A DNA stretch of 64,000 bases, taken from Longimicrobium sp. (lineage in GTDB: Bacteria; Gemmatimonadota; Gemmatimonadetes; Longimicrobiales; Longimicrobiaceae). The stretch lies in contig NZ_DASVSF010000022.1 of the NCBI RefSeq assembly GCF_036388275.1, positions 98,331-162,330 on the forward strand. The letters run 5' to 3'. The notes under the pieces were generated by a model, which worked only from the letters and a program-made list of their open reading frames with translations, ran no database searches and was not told where the DNA came from. The first letter of the stretch is position 1; the number at the start of each line of letters is the position of its first letter. Shown here piece after piece: positions 8,771 through 17,009 of this stretch. Made by a program: the position numbers and the translations under genes.

Positions 8771-9967
8771 TCAGCGCCCCGCCACCCGCCGGTATACCTC
8801 CGCCAGCCGCCCCACGATCACGTCCCACGAGAAGCCGGCCTCCACGTCCTCGCGCCCGTGCAGCCCCATCGCCCGGGCCGCCGCGGGGTCGTCCATCATC
8901 CGCGTAATCGCGTTCGCCAGCGGGCCCGCATCGCCGGGAGGAACGAGAAAGCCGTTGCGCCCGTCGCGGACGATGTCGACGATGCCGCCGGCCGCGCTGG
9001 CGATGGTGGGCTTGCCGTAGCTCATCGCCTCGAGCAGCACCACGCCCAGCCCCTCGGTGTCGCCCTTGGCGTCGACCACGGCGGGAAGCACGAAGCAGTC
9101 GCAGGCCGCGATGCGCGCCTTGAGCTCGTCCTGGGAAACGAAGCCGTGGAAGATCGCGCGCTCGCCCAGCCCCAGCCGCACGGCCTGCTCCTGCAGCCGC
9201 GGCCGCTCCGGGCCCTCTCCCACCACGCGGAGGAGGACGGGGCGCTCCGGCGCGAGGGTGGTCAGTGCGTCCAGCAGCAGGTGCACGCCCTTGCGCTCCA
9301 CCAGCCGTCCGACGAACAGCAGCTCGAAGGGGGCCGCGGGGTCCGTGCGCGCGGGCGGAAGCCGGACCGGCGGCTCCACGGTTGCGCCGAAGGGGATGAT
9401 GGCCGCGTCCGCCCCGGGCACCTGCCGCTTCAGCCGGCCCGCGGTGTAGGTGGAGATGGCCGTCACCGCGTCGGAGCCGCGCACGATGCGCCGCAGCACG
9501 GGGGAAAGGAACGGCAGCTCCTTTTCCATCCACGTCAGCTCCACGCCGAAGAACGTGGACACCAGCGGCACGCCGGACGCGCGCTTGGCCGCCAGCCCGA
9601 TCACCCCGTGGGGCAGGGGCCAGAAGGCGTGCACCACGCCGAAGCGCCTCGTGCGCGCCAGCCGCGCGGCGGCGAGCGACCCGGAGGCCACGTAGCCGGG
9701 GACGAGGCCCAGGAACGCGGGCTTCTCGCGGATGCGGTCGGGCGCCGTCTGGTCGTGGGTGAGCGTTTCCCACGGGCGGGGCGCGTAGCGAAAGCGGTGG
9801 ACCGTCACGCCGTCCACCGTCTGCGCGCGCAGGCCGCGGTAGGCGGGCGCCAGCACCTCTACGTCCACGCCCAGCGGCCGCAGCCGGCGGATGGTTTCCA
9901 CCATCCAGGGCGTGATGACGTCGTCCGGGTCTCGCGGATAGGCCGAGACCAGGTACAGTACCTTCAC
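8771..9967 (-). CDS. glycosyltransferase family 4 protein
   Basis: A 398-residue GT-B enzyme. It starts VKVLYLVSAYPRDPDD, a typical first strand and acceptor loop of GT4. The donor domain has ELLFVGRLVERKGVHLLL (about residue 208) and the E-x7-E motif EGLGVVLLE (about residue 310), then GIVDIVRDGRNGFLVPPGD as in the EPS-biosynthesis branch of the family. Retaining transfer from a nucleotide sugar is expected; specificity is not readable. The start is GTG 9967; no convincing ribosome binding site is visible. It is divergent from the Dpm1-like gene at 10062, sharing a 94-base intergenic region, so the two may be co-regulated in surface glycan synthesis. Confidence 0.9.
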   Translation of the reverse strand: MKVLYLVSAYPRDPDDVITPWMVETIRRLRPLGVDVEVLAPAYRGLRAQTVDGVTVHRFRYAPRPWETLTHDQTAPDRIREKPAFLGLVPGYVASGSLAAARLARTRRFGVVHAFWPLPHGVIGLAAKRASGVPLVSTFFGVELTWMEKELPFLSPVLRRIVRGSDAVTAISTYTAGRLKRQVPGADAAIIPFGATVEPPVRLPPARTDPAAPFELLFVGRLVERKGVHLLLDALTTLAPERPVLLRVVGEGPERPRLQEQAVRLGLGERAIFHGFVSQDELKARIAACDCFVLPAVVDAKGDTEGLGVVLLEAMSYGKPTIASAAGGIVDIVRDGRNGFLVPPGDAGPLANAITRMMDDPAAARAMGLHGREDVEAGFSWDVIVGRLAEVYRRVAGR

Positions 9968-10061
9968 TTGTGGGAGGGGGAGCGCCGCGATAGGTTGTGC
10001 ATCTGCCCAAACTAGGGGCTTTTCCCAGCAAATACAAGCACTCCCCACGCGTTTCGGACGT

Positions 10062-10805
10062 TTGCAGCGCGCCCTCGTCATCATCCCGACCTTCAACGAG
10101 AGCGAGAACCTTCCGCGCCTCGTTCCGTCGGTTCTCTCCCGCGATGAGCGGCTCGAAATCCTGGTGGTCGACGACAACTCGCCCGACGGAACCGGCCGCC
10201 TCGCCGAAGAGATCGCCGCGGCCGAGCCGCGCGTGCACGTCATCCACCGCGCCGGAAAGCTGGGGCTGGGAACGGCCTACATCGCCGGCTTCAAGTGGGG
10301 GATCGAGCGCAAGTACGACATCCTCTTCGAGATGGATGCGGACTTCAGCCACGATCCGGCGCACCTTCCCCAGTTCCTGGAAGCGGTGCAGGACTACGAC
10401 CTCGTGCTGGGGTCTCGCTACCTCCACGGCCGCGTCACCGTGGTCAACTGGCCGATGGGGCGCCTTTTGCTCAGCTACTTCGCCAACTCGTACGCACGAT
10501 GGGTGACGGGGCTGCCCATCGCCGACGCCACCGGCGGGTTCAAGTGCTTCCGGCGGCAGGTGCTGGAGTCCATCGAGCTGGACCGGGTGGAAAGCAACGG
10601 CTACGCGTTCCAGATCGAGATGAGCTTTCGCGCCTGGAAGAAGGGGTTCCGCCTGGGCGAGATTCCCATCATGTTCGTGGACCGCGACCTGGGCGAGAGC
10701 AAGATGAGCAAGAAGATCGTCCGCGAGGCCGTGTGGCGCGTCTGGCGGCTGCGCTTTCTGGCCGCCACCGGGAGGCTGGAAAGCCGCCCCGCGCTGCGCG
10801 CCTGA
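10062..10805 (+). CDS. polyprenol monophosphomannose synthase (Dpm1-like GT2)
   Basis: A 247-residue GT-A glycosyltransferase. Family 2 motifs: LVIIPTFNESENL (residues 5-17), VVDDNSPDGT (about 35-44) and the DxD-containing EMDADFSHDP (about 90-99) that binds metal and nucleotide sugar. The C-terminal part (GGFKCFRR, GYAFQIEM, RDLGESKMS) matches dolichol/polyprenol-phosphate mannosyltransferases. It lacks the C-terminal transmembrane helices of some homologues, as in the soluble Dpm1 type. It would load a sugar onto polyprenyl phosphate at the inner leaflet to feed GT-C enzymes such as the YfhO-like protein; that link is inference. The start codon is TTG at 10062, the only credible start before motif 1. 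Confidence 0.88.
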   Translation: MQRALVIIPTFNESENLPRLVPSVLSRDERLEILVVDDNSPDGTGRLAEEIAAAEPRVHVIHRAGKLGLGTAYIAGFKWGIERKYDILFEMDADFSHDPAHLPQFLEAVQDYDLVLGSRYLHGRVTVVNWPMGRLLLSYFANSYARWVTGLPIADATGGFKCFRRQVLESIELDRVESNGYAFQIEMSFRAWKKGFRLGEIPIMFVDRDLGESKMSKKIVREAVWRVWRLRFLAATGRLESRPALRA

Positions 10806-10837
10806 GCCGGACCCCGTTTCTCTTCCGCCGATACCGA

Positions 10838-12586
10838 ATGCACGAGTCCGCGCCCGCTTTCGTCCGTGCCCTGGCCGCCGCCGTGCTGCGCGACGGCGAC
10901 CCCGCGGCCCGCGCCGCCGAAGCGCACGCGGCCCTGGCGGAGGTGCTGGCCGGGCAGAAGAGCCTGGTGCTGGACGTGCAGTTCACCGGCTTCACCCACA
11001 AGGGCCAGCTCGTGGGCGGGGTGGATCCACAGGTGCTGCGCGCGGCGGGGCACCTGATCACCCTGCGGGTAAACCGCATCGGCTTTACCCCCGACGCGCG
11101 CGCGGCGGACCTGCAGGACACCTTCTTTCATCTCGCCCGCGGCACCGGCGAGCTGGGCGAAGGCGGAATCGTCGGGGCGATGGCGGCCGCGCGCCCGTAC
11201 GGCGTGTACCTGAGCACCTCCTCGGCCGAGGTCTACAAGCCCGCCCCTCGCACCCCCGCTGCGCCCGCGGCCGACTCACCACCGCCCTCCGCCGCTGCTC
11301 CCGCACAGCCGTCGCCCGCCGAGACACGGTCGGCTCCCGCCGAGGCGCCATCTGTCACGGTGGACGCGCCGGCTCCGGCCGTCGTGGAACCCGTGACGCC
11401 GGGCGCGTGGTCGGACAGCGACTTCGAGAGCACGGAGCTGGGGGAGTTCGAGATCCTGGACGCGGACGCCCTTCTCGCGCGCCCTCCGGGCAGCCCAGGG
11501 AGCCCCGCTTCGCCGTCGCGTGGGGCGGGGGAGCACGGGCGCGACGAGCCGCCCGTCAACGACATGTTCCACTTCTTCCGCACCTCGGCCTCGGCGGACG
11601 AGCAGGCCGAAGCGCTTCCGCGGCTGCTGGCTGCAACGGACAACGTGTCGCGGTTCGACGAGCTGGCCGACACGGCGGTGCGCGCCGCGGTGCAGCTGCT
11701 TCGCTCCGACGCGCACGCCGAGGCCGTGGAGGTGCTCGACGCCCTGGTGCGCGAGGCGCAGCGGCCGGACCGCACGCGCCTGTTCCGCGACTCGGCGCTG
11801 CAGGCCATCCGCCGGGTGGGCTCGGCCGAGACGCTGCAGCGGCTGGTGGAGCTGCTGGGGCACGGCCGCATTGAGCGCGAGCGCATCCTGCGCTTCCTGG
11901 CGTTTACGGGCGGCGACGCGCTGCTGATGCTGGAGGGCTTCATCCACCGCTCGCCCGACGCCGAGTCGCGGTCCGACGCGTTCCGCACGCTGCTGGCGGC
12001 GGAGGGAACGGCGGACCGGCTGATCGCGCACGCGGTGCAGGACCCCAACCCGGTGCGGGTGCGCACGCTGCTGGAGCTGGCCGGGGGGCCGGGGGTGGAC
12101 CCCGAGGTGGCGCGGCGCTGGGCGGCCGAGGCGGCGCGGCACGCCGACGCGGGGATCCGCGCGGACGCGGCGCGCTCCGCGGCGGCGCTGGGCGGGCGCG
12201 GGTCGCTGCGGGTGCTGGTGGACCTGCTGGGCGACCCGGAGCGCGTGGTGCGCCGCGAGGCGGTGCAGGGGCTGGGCAGCTTGGGCGAGACCGCGGCCGT
12301 TCCGTTTTTGGCGCGCGTGCTGAACGACGGGAGCGACGAGGAGCTGCAGGCGCTCGCCGCGCAGTCGCTGGGCCGCATCGGCTCGGCCGAGGCGCTGCCG
12401 GGGCTGCTGGGGGTGGTGAACAAGCGTTCCTTGTTCTCGCTCAACAAGGTGACGCGCCTCAAGATGGCGGCCCTGCAGGCCATCGCCCGCATCCGCACGC
12501 CGGGCGCCCGCGAGGCGCTGCAGTCGGTCGCCACGGGCCGCGACGAGTTGGCAGAGGAAGCGAAGAGGTTGCTGGCCAGCCTCTGA
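10838..12586 (+). CDS. HEAT-repeat protein with N-terminal unknown domain
   Basis: A 582-residue cytoplasmic protein of unknown role. Residues 1-130 form a compact helical/beta domain I do not recognise. Residues about 131-180 are a Pro/Ala-rich disordered linker, then an acidic patch (SDSDFESTELGEFEILDAD). From about residue 245 to the end are alpha-helical HEAT / PBS-lyase-like repeats, clearest in VLVDLLGDPERVVRREAV, VPFLARVLNDGSDEELQAL and LPGLLGVVNKRS. Such scaffolds mediate protein-protein contact. It begins 32 bases after the mannosyltransferase stop, probably in the same transcript. The start is ATG 10838. There is no signal peptide or membrane span. Confidence 0.75.
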   Translation: MHESAPAFVRALAAAVLRDGDPAARAAEAHAALAEVLAGQKSLVLDVQFTGFTHKGQLVGGVDPQVLRAAGHLITLRVNRIGFTPDARAADLQDTFFHLARGTGELGEGGIVGAMAAARPYGVYLSTSSAEVYKPAPRTPAAPAADSPPPSAAAPAQPSPAETRSAPAEAPSVTVDAPAPAVVEPVTPGAWSDSDFESTELGEFEILDADALLARPPGSPGSPASPSRGAGEHGRDEPPVNDMFHFFRTSASADEQAEALPRLLAATDNVSRFDELADTAVRAAVQLLRSDAHAEAVEVLDALVREAQRPDRTRLFRDSALQAIRRVGSAETLQRLVELLGHGRIERERILRFLAFTGGDALLMLEGFIHRSPDAESRSDAFRTLLAAEGTADRLIAHAVQDPNPVRVRTLLELAGGPGVDPEVARRWAAEAARHADAGIRADAARSAAALGGRGSLRVLVDLLGDPERVVRREAVQGLGSLGETAAVPFLARVLNDGSDEELQALAAQSLGRIGSAEALPGLLGVVNKRSLFSLNKVTRLKMAALQAIARIRTPGAREALQSVATGRDELAEEAKRLLASL

Positions 12587-12604
12587 GAGCGGCTGACAGC
12601 CGAG

Positions 12605-12629
12605 AGCCTCGCAAAGATCCCGCGAGGCT
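12605..12629 (+). terminator. hairpin after the HEAT-repeat gene
   Basis: AGCCTCGC and GCGAGGCT arms around a nine-base loop, 18 bases after the stop at 12586. The downstream tract is TCGGTT rather than a strong T-run, so termination efficiency is uncertain. Confidence 0.4.
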
Positions 12630-12653
12630 TCGGTTGCGTGCCTCAAGCCGCTC

Positions 12654-12846
12654 TGTCATCCCGAAGGAGCGCCCTCCGCATCCTCGCCCGAACACCACCC
12701 TCCGCAGCGACTGAGGGATCCGCCACACAGCTCGCGTGATGCGGGCTGATCCTGAGCGCGCTGCGACGAGTGTGTGGCGGATCCCTCAGTCGCTGCCATC
12801 TCCGGTGTGAAGGCAGGTCTGTCGTCGCCGCTCCATCGGGATGACA
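12654..12846. repeat. 193-bp palindromic MITE-like element
   Basis: The ends are imperfect inverted repeats beginning TGTCATCCCGA (12654-12671 against 12829-12846, one mismatch). Inside them lies a perfect 26-base inverted repeat (12704-12729 against 12771-12796) beginning GCAGCGACTGAGGGATC. No open frame or transposase is present. The whole can fold into a long hairpin. It occupies the gap between the HEAT-repeat gene and ku; the rest of that gap (12847-13138) holds no gene. Confidence 0.7.
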
Positions 12847-13033
12847 CCGGGAGCCGATCCCGTGCGTGCCGATGACGGCCGGGACGTCGTCTCCTGAGGC
12901 CGAAACGTGGCAGCGGGGCATTGTCGCGGTTCCGAACTCTCGTGTCGGATCGACGCGCCACCTGTGGCACGATCTCCCGCCTGAAACACCCCCCAACCAG
13001 TGGCAAATCCCGCAATCCACAGCGCTCCCGCCT

Positions 13034-13082
13034 TTATCCACACTTCTCCACATGATTTAGTTTACATAATGTATATTATACG
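13034..13082 (+). promoter_or_regulatory. DnaA-box-like site and AT-rich promoter island upstream of ku
   Basis: TTATCCACA at 13034-13042 is a perfect match to the E. coli DnaA box. It is followed within 20 bases by an AT-rich run (TTTACATAATGTATATTATA, 13060-13079) that stands out sharply in this GC-rich DNA. The run contains several -10-like hexamers (CATAAT, TATTAT) and probably holds the ku-ligD promoter. A precise -35 cannot be assigned. Confidence 0.4.
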
Positions 13083-13138
13083 CATTGGTTCAGGGATTGC
13101 GCTTGGCCCGAGTCCCATCTGACCCAGGAGCCAACGAG

Positions 13139-14143
13139 ATGGCACGCGCAATCTGGAAAGGAAGCATCAGCTTCGGCCTGGTCCACATTCCGGTGGGCCT
13201 CTTCTCCGCCGAGAAGACCAACGACCTGAGCTTCCGTCAGCTCGACCGCCGCAACCTCTCGCCCGTCGGCTACCGGAAGTACAACAAGGCCACCGGCGAA
13301 GAGGTCGAGAGCGACGTGATCGTCAAGGGCTACGAGTACGAGAGCGGCCACTACGTCGTGCTCAGCGACGAAGACCTGCTCCGGGCCAACCCCGAAAAGA
13401 CGCAGACCGTCGAGATCACCGACTTCGTGGACCTCGAGGACATCGAGCCGGTGTTCTACGACAAACCGTACTACCTGGCGCCAACTGGCAAGAACGCCAA
13501 GGGCTACGCGCTGCTCCGCGAGGCGCTGAAGCGCACCCGCAAGGTGGGCATCGCCAAGGTGGTCATCCGCTCGCGCGAGTACCTCTCGGCCGTGGTGCCC
13601 CAGGGCAACGTGCTGGTGCTGGAAATCCTTCGCTTCGCCGACGAGATCCGCGCCACCGACGACCTGGAGGTGCCGGGCGAAGACCTGCAGGCCATGGGCG
13701 TCAACGATCGCGAGATCGAGATGGCCGAGCGCCTGGTAGAGGGCATGACGGCCGAGTGGTCGCCCGAGAAGTACCACGACACGTATCGCGAAGACCTGAT
13801 GGGCCTGATCCAGGGGCGCATCGACAGCGGCCAGACCAACGAGCCCGACGAGTCGCCGGTGCCCGAGGTGGGCGAGGCGCGCGGGGACGTGATCGACATC
13901 ATGTCGCTGCTCAAGCGCAGCGTCGAAGCCACGACCGGTGGCGCCAACGACGCGGACGAGGCCGAGCGCCCCGCGGCCAAGGCGCCGAAGCCCGCCGCGG
14001 CCAAGCCCGCAGCCGCGCCCAAGGCGGTGGCGAAGTCTGCCGCCAAGCCACGCAAGGCGGCCTCGGCCAGCAAGCCTTCGCCCCGCTCCGCCGCGCCGGC
14101 CAAGCCGCGCGCCAGCAGCAGCAAGAAGCGCAAGGCCGCCTGA
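13139..14143 (+). CDS. ku: Ku protein, NHEJ DNA-end binding
   Basis: A 334-residue bacterial Ku homologue. It binds double-strand DNA ends as a homodimer ring and recruits LigD for non-homologous end joining. The start ARAIWKGSISFGLVHIPV, the block LSFRQLDRRNLSPVGYRK and the segment VEITDFVDLEDIEPVFYDKP are hallmark Ku sequences. The core spans about residues 1-255. The tail from about 275 on is a low-complexity Lys/Ala/Pro extension, as in many bacterial Ku proteins where it aids DNA binding. ATG 13139 follows an AGGAG at 13126-13130 with 8-base spacing, so the start is well supported. ligD follows after 14 bases. Confidence 0.96.
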   Translation: MARAIWKGSISFGLVHIPVGLFSAEKTNDLSFRQLDRRNLSPVGYRKYNKATGEEVESDVIVKGYEYESGHYVVLSDEDLLRANPEKTQTVEITDFVDLEDIEPVFYDKPYYLAPTGKNAKGYALLREALKRTRKVGIAKVVIRSREYLSAVVPQGNVLVLEILRFADEIRATDDLEVPGEDLQAMGVNDREIEMAERLVEGMTAEWSPEKYHDTYREDLMGLIQGRIDSGQTNEPDESPVPEVGEARGDVIDIMSLLKRSVEATTGGANDADEAERPAAKAPKPAAAKPAAAPKAVAKSAAKPRKAASASKPSPRSAAPAKPRASSSKKRKAA

Positions 14144-14157
14144 ACCCGCGCGCCTGA

Positions 14158-16896
14158 ATGGGCCTCGACGAGTACAAGCGTAAGCGCGACTTTCGCGTCA
14201 CCGCAGAACCAGAAGGGCACGTCCACCCCGCGGGGGACGTGCTCTCCTTCTGCATCCAGAAGCACGCGGCCAGCCACCTTCACTACGACTTTCGCCTGGA
14301 GCTGGACGGCGTCCTGAAGAGCTGGGCCGTCCCCAAGGGGCCCAGCCTGGATCCGTCCGTCAAGCGCCTGGCCGTTCACGTCGAGGATCACCCCATCGAG
14401 TACGGCGTCTTCGAGGGGATCATCCCCAGGAAGGAATACGGCGGCGGCACCGTGATGCTGTGGGACCGCGGCCGCTGGACGCCGGACGAGGACCCGCACC
14501 AGGGCTATCGCAAGGGACACATCCGTTTTCACCTCCACGGCGAGCGGCTGTCCGGCGGATGGCACCTGGTGCGCTCGCGGCGGCCGCGGGAGGAGGGCCA
14601 GAAGGAGCAGTGGCTGCTCTTCAAGGACGACGATGACGTCGCGCGCTCCGAGTCTGCCGGCGTCATCACGGAGGAATTCGTCACCAGCGTGGCCACGGGC
14701 CGCACGATGGACGAGATCGCCGCCGACGCCGACGCCCGCTGGGACTCGAAGGCGCCCGCGGCCGAGGCGCTGATCCGCGACGGCAAGCCCTCGAAGGCCG
14801 CGAAGAAGCCCGCCGCAAAGCCGAAATCCACCCGCTCCGCCAAGCCCGTGGCCTCCCCCGCTCCCGGCGTGCCCGGCGCCCGCAAGGCGGCGTTCCCTGC
14901 CGAGTTCACCCCTGCCCTGGCCACCCTGGTCGACGAGGTGCCGGCCGGCGACGGCTGGATCCACGAGATCAAGTACGATGGATATCGCCTCGTCGTGATG
15001 CTGCGCGGCGGCAAGGCGCGGCTGGTTACCCGCAATGGCAACGACTGGACGGACAAGTTCCCCGAGATGGCCGGGGCGCTCTCTGCCCTGCCCGCCCGCG
15101 ACGCCATCCTGGACGGCGAGCTGGTGATGCTGACGCCTGGCGGCACCTCGAGCTTCCAGGCGCTGCAGAACGTGCTGAGCAGCGGCCGCACGGCGGACCT
15201 GGTGTTCTACGCCTTCGACCTGATGCACCTGGACGGGATGGACCTGCGCGGGTCTCCCCTGCTGGCCCGCAAGGAAGCGTTGCGCGGGCTGCTGGCGGGC
15301 GATCCCGCCGGCGCGGTGCGGTTCAGCGACCACATCGTGGGGAGCGGGGGCGTGTTCCATCAGCAGGCGTGCGCGATGGGGCTGGAGGGCATCATCTGCA
15401 AGCGGGCCGATGCGCCGTACGCGCAGAAACGCACGAAGGACTGGCTGAAGGTGAAGTGCCTGCTGCGCCAGGAGTTCGTCATCGGGGGCTTCAGCGAGCC
15501 GCGCGGCTCACGGTCGCACTTTGGCGCGCTGCACGTGGGCGTGTACCGCGACGGCGAGCTGGTGCACTCCGGCAAGGTGGGCACGGGCTTCAACGAAGAG
15601 GTGCTGCGCCAGGTGCACGCCCGGCTGAAGAAGCTGAAGCGGGCGGATTCGCCCTTCTCCGACTTCGGCCGGCGGGGGCGCCAGCCGGCCGGGGTCACCT
15701 GGGTGGAGCCCACGCTGGTGTGCGAGGTGGAGTTCACCGAGTGGACCGGCGACGGCATCCTTCGCCACCCCGTCTTCCAGGGGCTGCGCGAAGACAAGCC
15801 GGCCACGCAGGTGGTGCGCGAAGACCCGCGCGCCCTCCCCGCGGGCGAGTCCGCGGCCGCGGGGTCCGATGCCGCCAACGCGAAGGGCCGCGCCCGCGCG
15901 CCGGCGCGCGGCGCGTCGAAGGATGCGCCCGCGGCCCCGTCCAGCCGCCCCGTGCCGCCGTCGACCAAGTCCGCATCCCCGCGGCGCGGCAAGGCGCCGG
16001 ACGTGGAGGTGGAGGGGATCCGCCTGTCGAATCCCGACAAGGTGCTCTTCCCCGCCCTGGGCACCACCAAGCTGGACCTGGCGCACTACTACGAGGCCAT
16101 CGGCGAGTGGATGCTGCCGCACATCGTCGATCGCCCGCTGACGCTCGTCCGCTGCCCGGAGGGGGTGGGCGGACAGTGCTTCTACCAGAAGCACGGCGAT
16201 GAGCACTTTCCCGCGCAGGTGGGGCGGACGACCATCCTGGAGAACGACGGCGATCCGCGCGTCTACACCTACGTAGATTCGGTCGCGGGGCTCGTCGCCA
16301 TGGTGCAGATGGGCGCGCTGGAGCTTCACGTTTCAAACGCGCGCCGCGACAGCTTCGAGAAGCCCGACCAGTTCGTAATGGACCTGGATCCCGCGCCGGA
16401 CGTGCCGTGGGCGCGCGTGGTGGCGGCGGCGTTCCAGGTGCGCGACCGCCTGGACGAGCTGGGGCTGCGCAGCTGGGTGAAGACCACGGGCGGCAAGGGG
16501 CTTCACGTGGTCGTTCCCATCGCCCGGCGCTCGTCGTGGGACGAGGTCAAGGACTTCACCAAGGCCCTGTCGGCGGACCTGAGCGCCGCCAACCCGGGCA
16601 AGTACCTGATCAAGGCCACCAAGGCGGCACGCAAGGGCAAGATCTTCCTCGATTACCTCCGCAACGGCCGCGGCGCTACGGCCATCTGCGCCTACTGCGT
16701 CCGGGCCCGTCCCACCGGCGCCGTCTCGGTCCCCATCGGCTGGGACGAGCTGACGGCGGAGCTCCGCACGGACGACTTCACGCCCCAGGCCGTCGCCGAA
16801 CGTATCCAGTCGCTCCAGGGAGACCCGTGGGCGGAGTACTGGACCACGCGGCAGTCGATCACCAAGCAGATGCGGGCCGCGGTGGGGTTGACGTAA
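14158..16896 (+). CDS. ligD: multifunctional NHEJ ligase LigD (PE-ligase-polymerase)
   Basis: A 912-residue three-domain LigD. Residues about 1-180 are the 3'-phosphoesterase domain (HYDFRLELDG with His42, then HPIEYGVFEGIIPRKEYGGG). Residues about 240-550 are the ATP-dependent ligase, with nucleotidyl motif I EIKYDGYR (catalytic Lys272), DGELV and the OB-fold end VEFTEWT. Residues about 612-905 are the primase-polymerase domain, with the metal-binding DLDPAPDVPW (Asp742, Asp744) and KTTGGKGLHVVVP. Two Lys/Ala/Pro linkers separate the domains. The order PE-Lig-Pol differs from the Pol-PE-Lig order of mycobacteria and resembles Pseudomonas LigD. It is co-transcribed with ku and gap-fills and seals ends. 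Confidence 0.96.
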   Translation: MGLDEYKRKRDFRVTAEPEGHVHPAGDVLSFCIQKHAASHLHYDFRLELDGVLKSWAVPKGPSLDPSVKRLAVHVEDHPIEYGVFEGIIPRKEYGGGTVMLWDRGRWTPDEDPHQGYRKGHIRFHLHGERLSGGWHLVRSRRPREEGQKEQWLLFKDDDDVARSESAGVITEEFVTSVATGRTMDEIAADADARWDSKAPAAEALIRDGKPSKAAKKPAAKPKSTRSAKPVASPAPGVPGARKAAFPAEFTPALATLVDEVPAGDGWIHEIKYDGYRLVVMLRGGKARLVTRNGNDWTDKFPEMAGALSALPARDAILDGELVMLTPGGTSSFQALQNVLSSGRTADLVFYAFDLMHLDGMDLRGSPLLARKEALRGLLAGDPAGAVRFSDHIVGSGGVFHQQACAMGLEGIICKRADAPYAQKRTKDWLKVKCLLRQEFVIGGFSEPRGSRSHFGALHVGVYRDGELVHSGKVGTGFNEEVLRQVHARLKKLKRADSPFSDFGRRGRQPAGVTWVEPTLVCEVEFTEWTGDGILRHPVFQGLREDKPATQVVREDPRALPAGESAAAGSDAANAKGRARAPARGASKDAPAAPSSRPVPPSTKSASPRRGKAPDVEVEGIRLSNPDKVLFPALGTTKLDLAHYYEAIGEWMLPHIVDRPLTLVRCPEGVGGQCFYQKHGDEHFPAQVGRTTILENDGDPRVYTYVDSVAGLVAMVQMGALELHVSNARRDSFEKPDQFVMDLDPAPDVPWARVVAAAFQVRDRLDELGLRSWVKTTGGKGLHVVVPIARRSSWDEVKDFTKALSADLSAANPGKYLIKATKAARKGKIFLDYLRNGRGATAICAYCVRARPTGAVSVPIGWDELTAELRTDDFTPQAVAERIQSLQGDPWAEYWTTRQSITKQMRAAVGLT

Positions 16897-17009
16897 GCCC
16901 CGAATTGCGTTCAATTTGGCTCCGTTCCCGCCAGCATCTGAAACGCGTTGCGCGTGCTTGGTCCCAGGGGCTGAACGCGCTCTCCCTCCATCGGTGTGAA
17001 CCCCCTCCC

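Noticed and set aside
13034..13082. Replication origin from the DnaA box and AT-rich DNA
   Set aside because: Only one perfect box is present, and dnaA, dnaN, gyrB or parAB genes are absent nearby. A promoter is a simpler reading.
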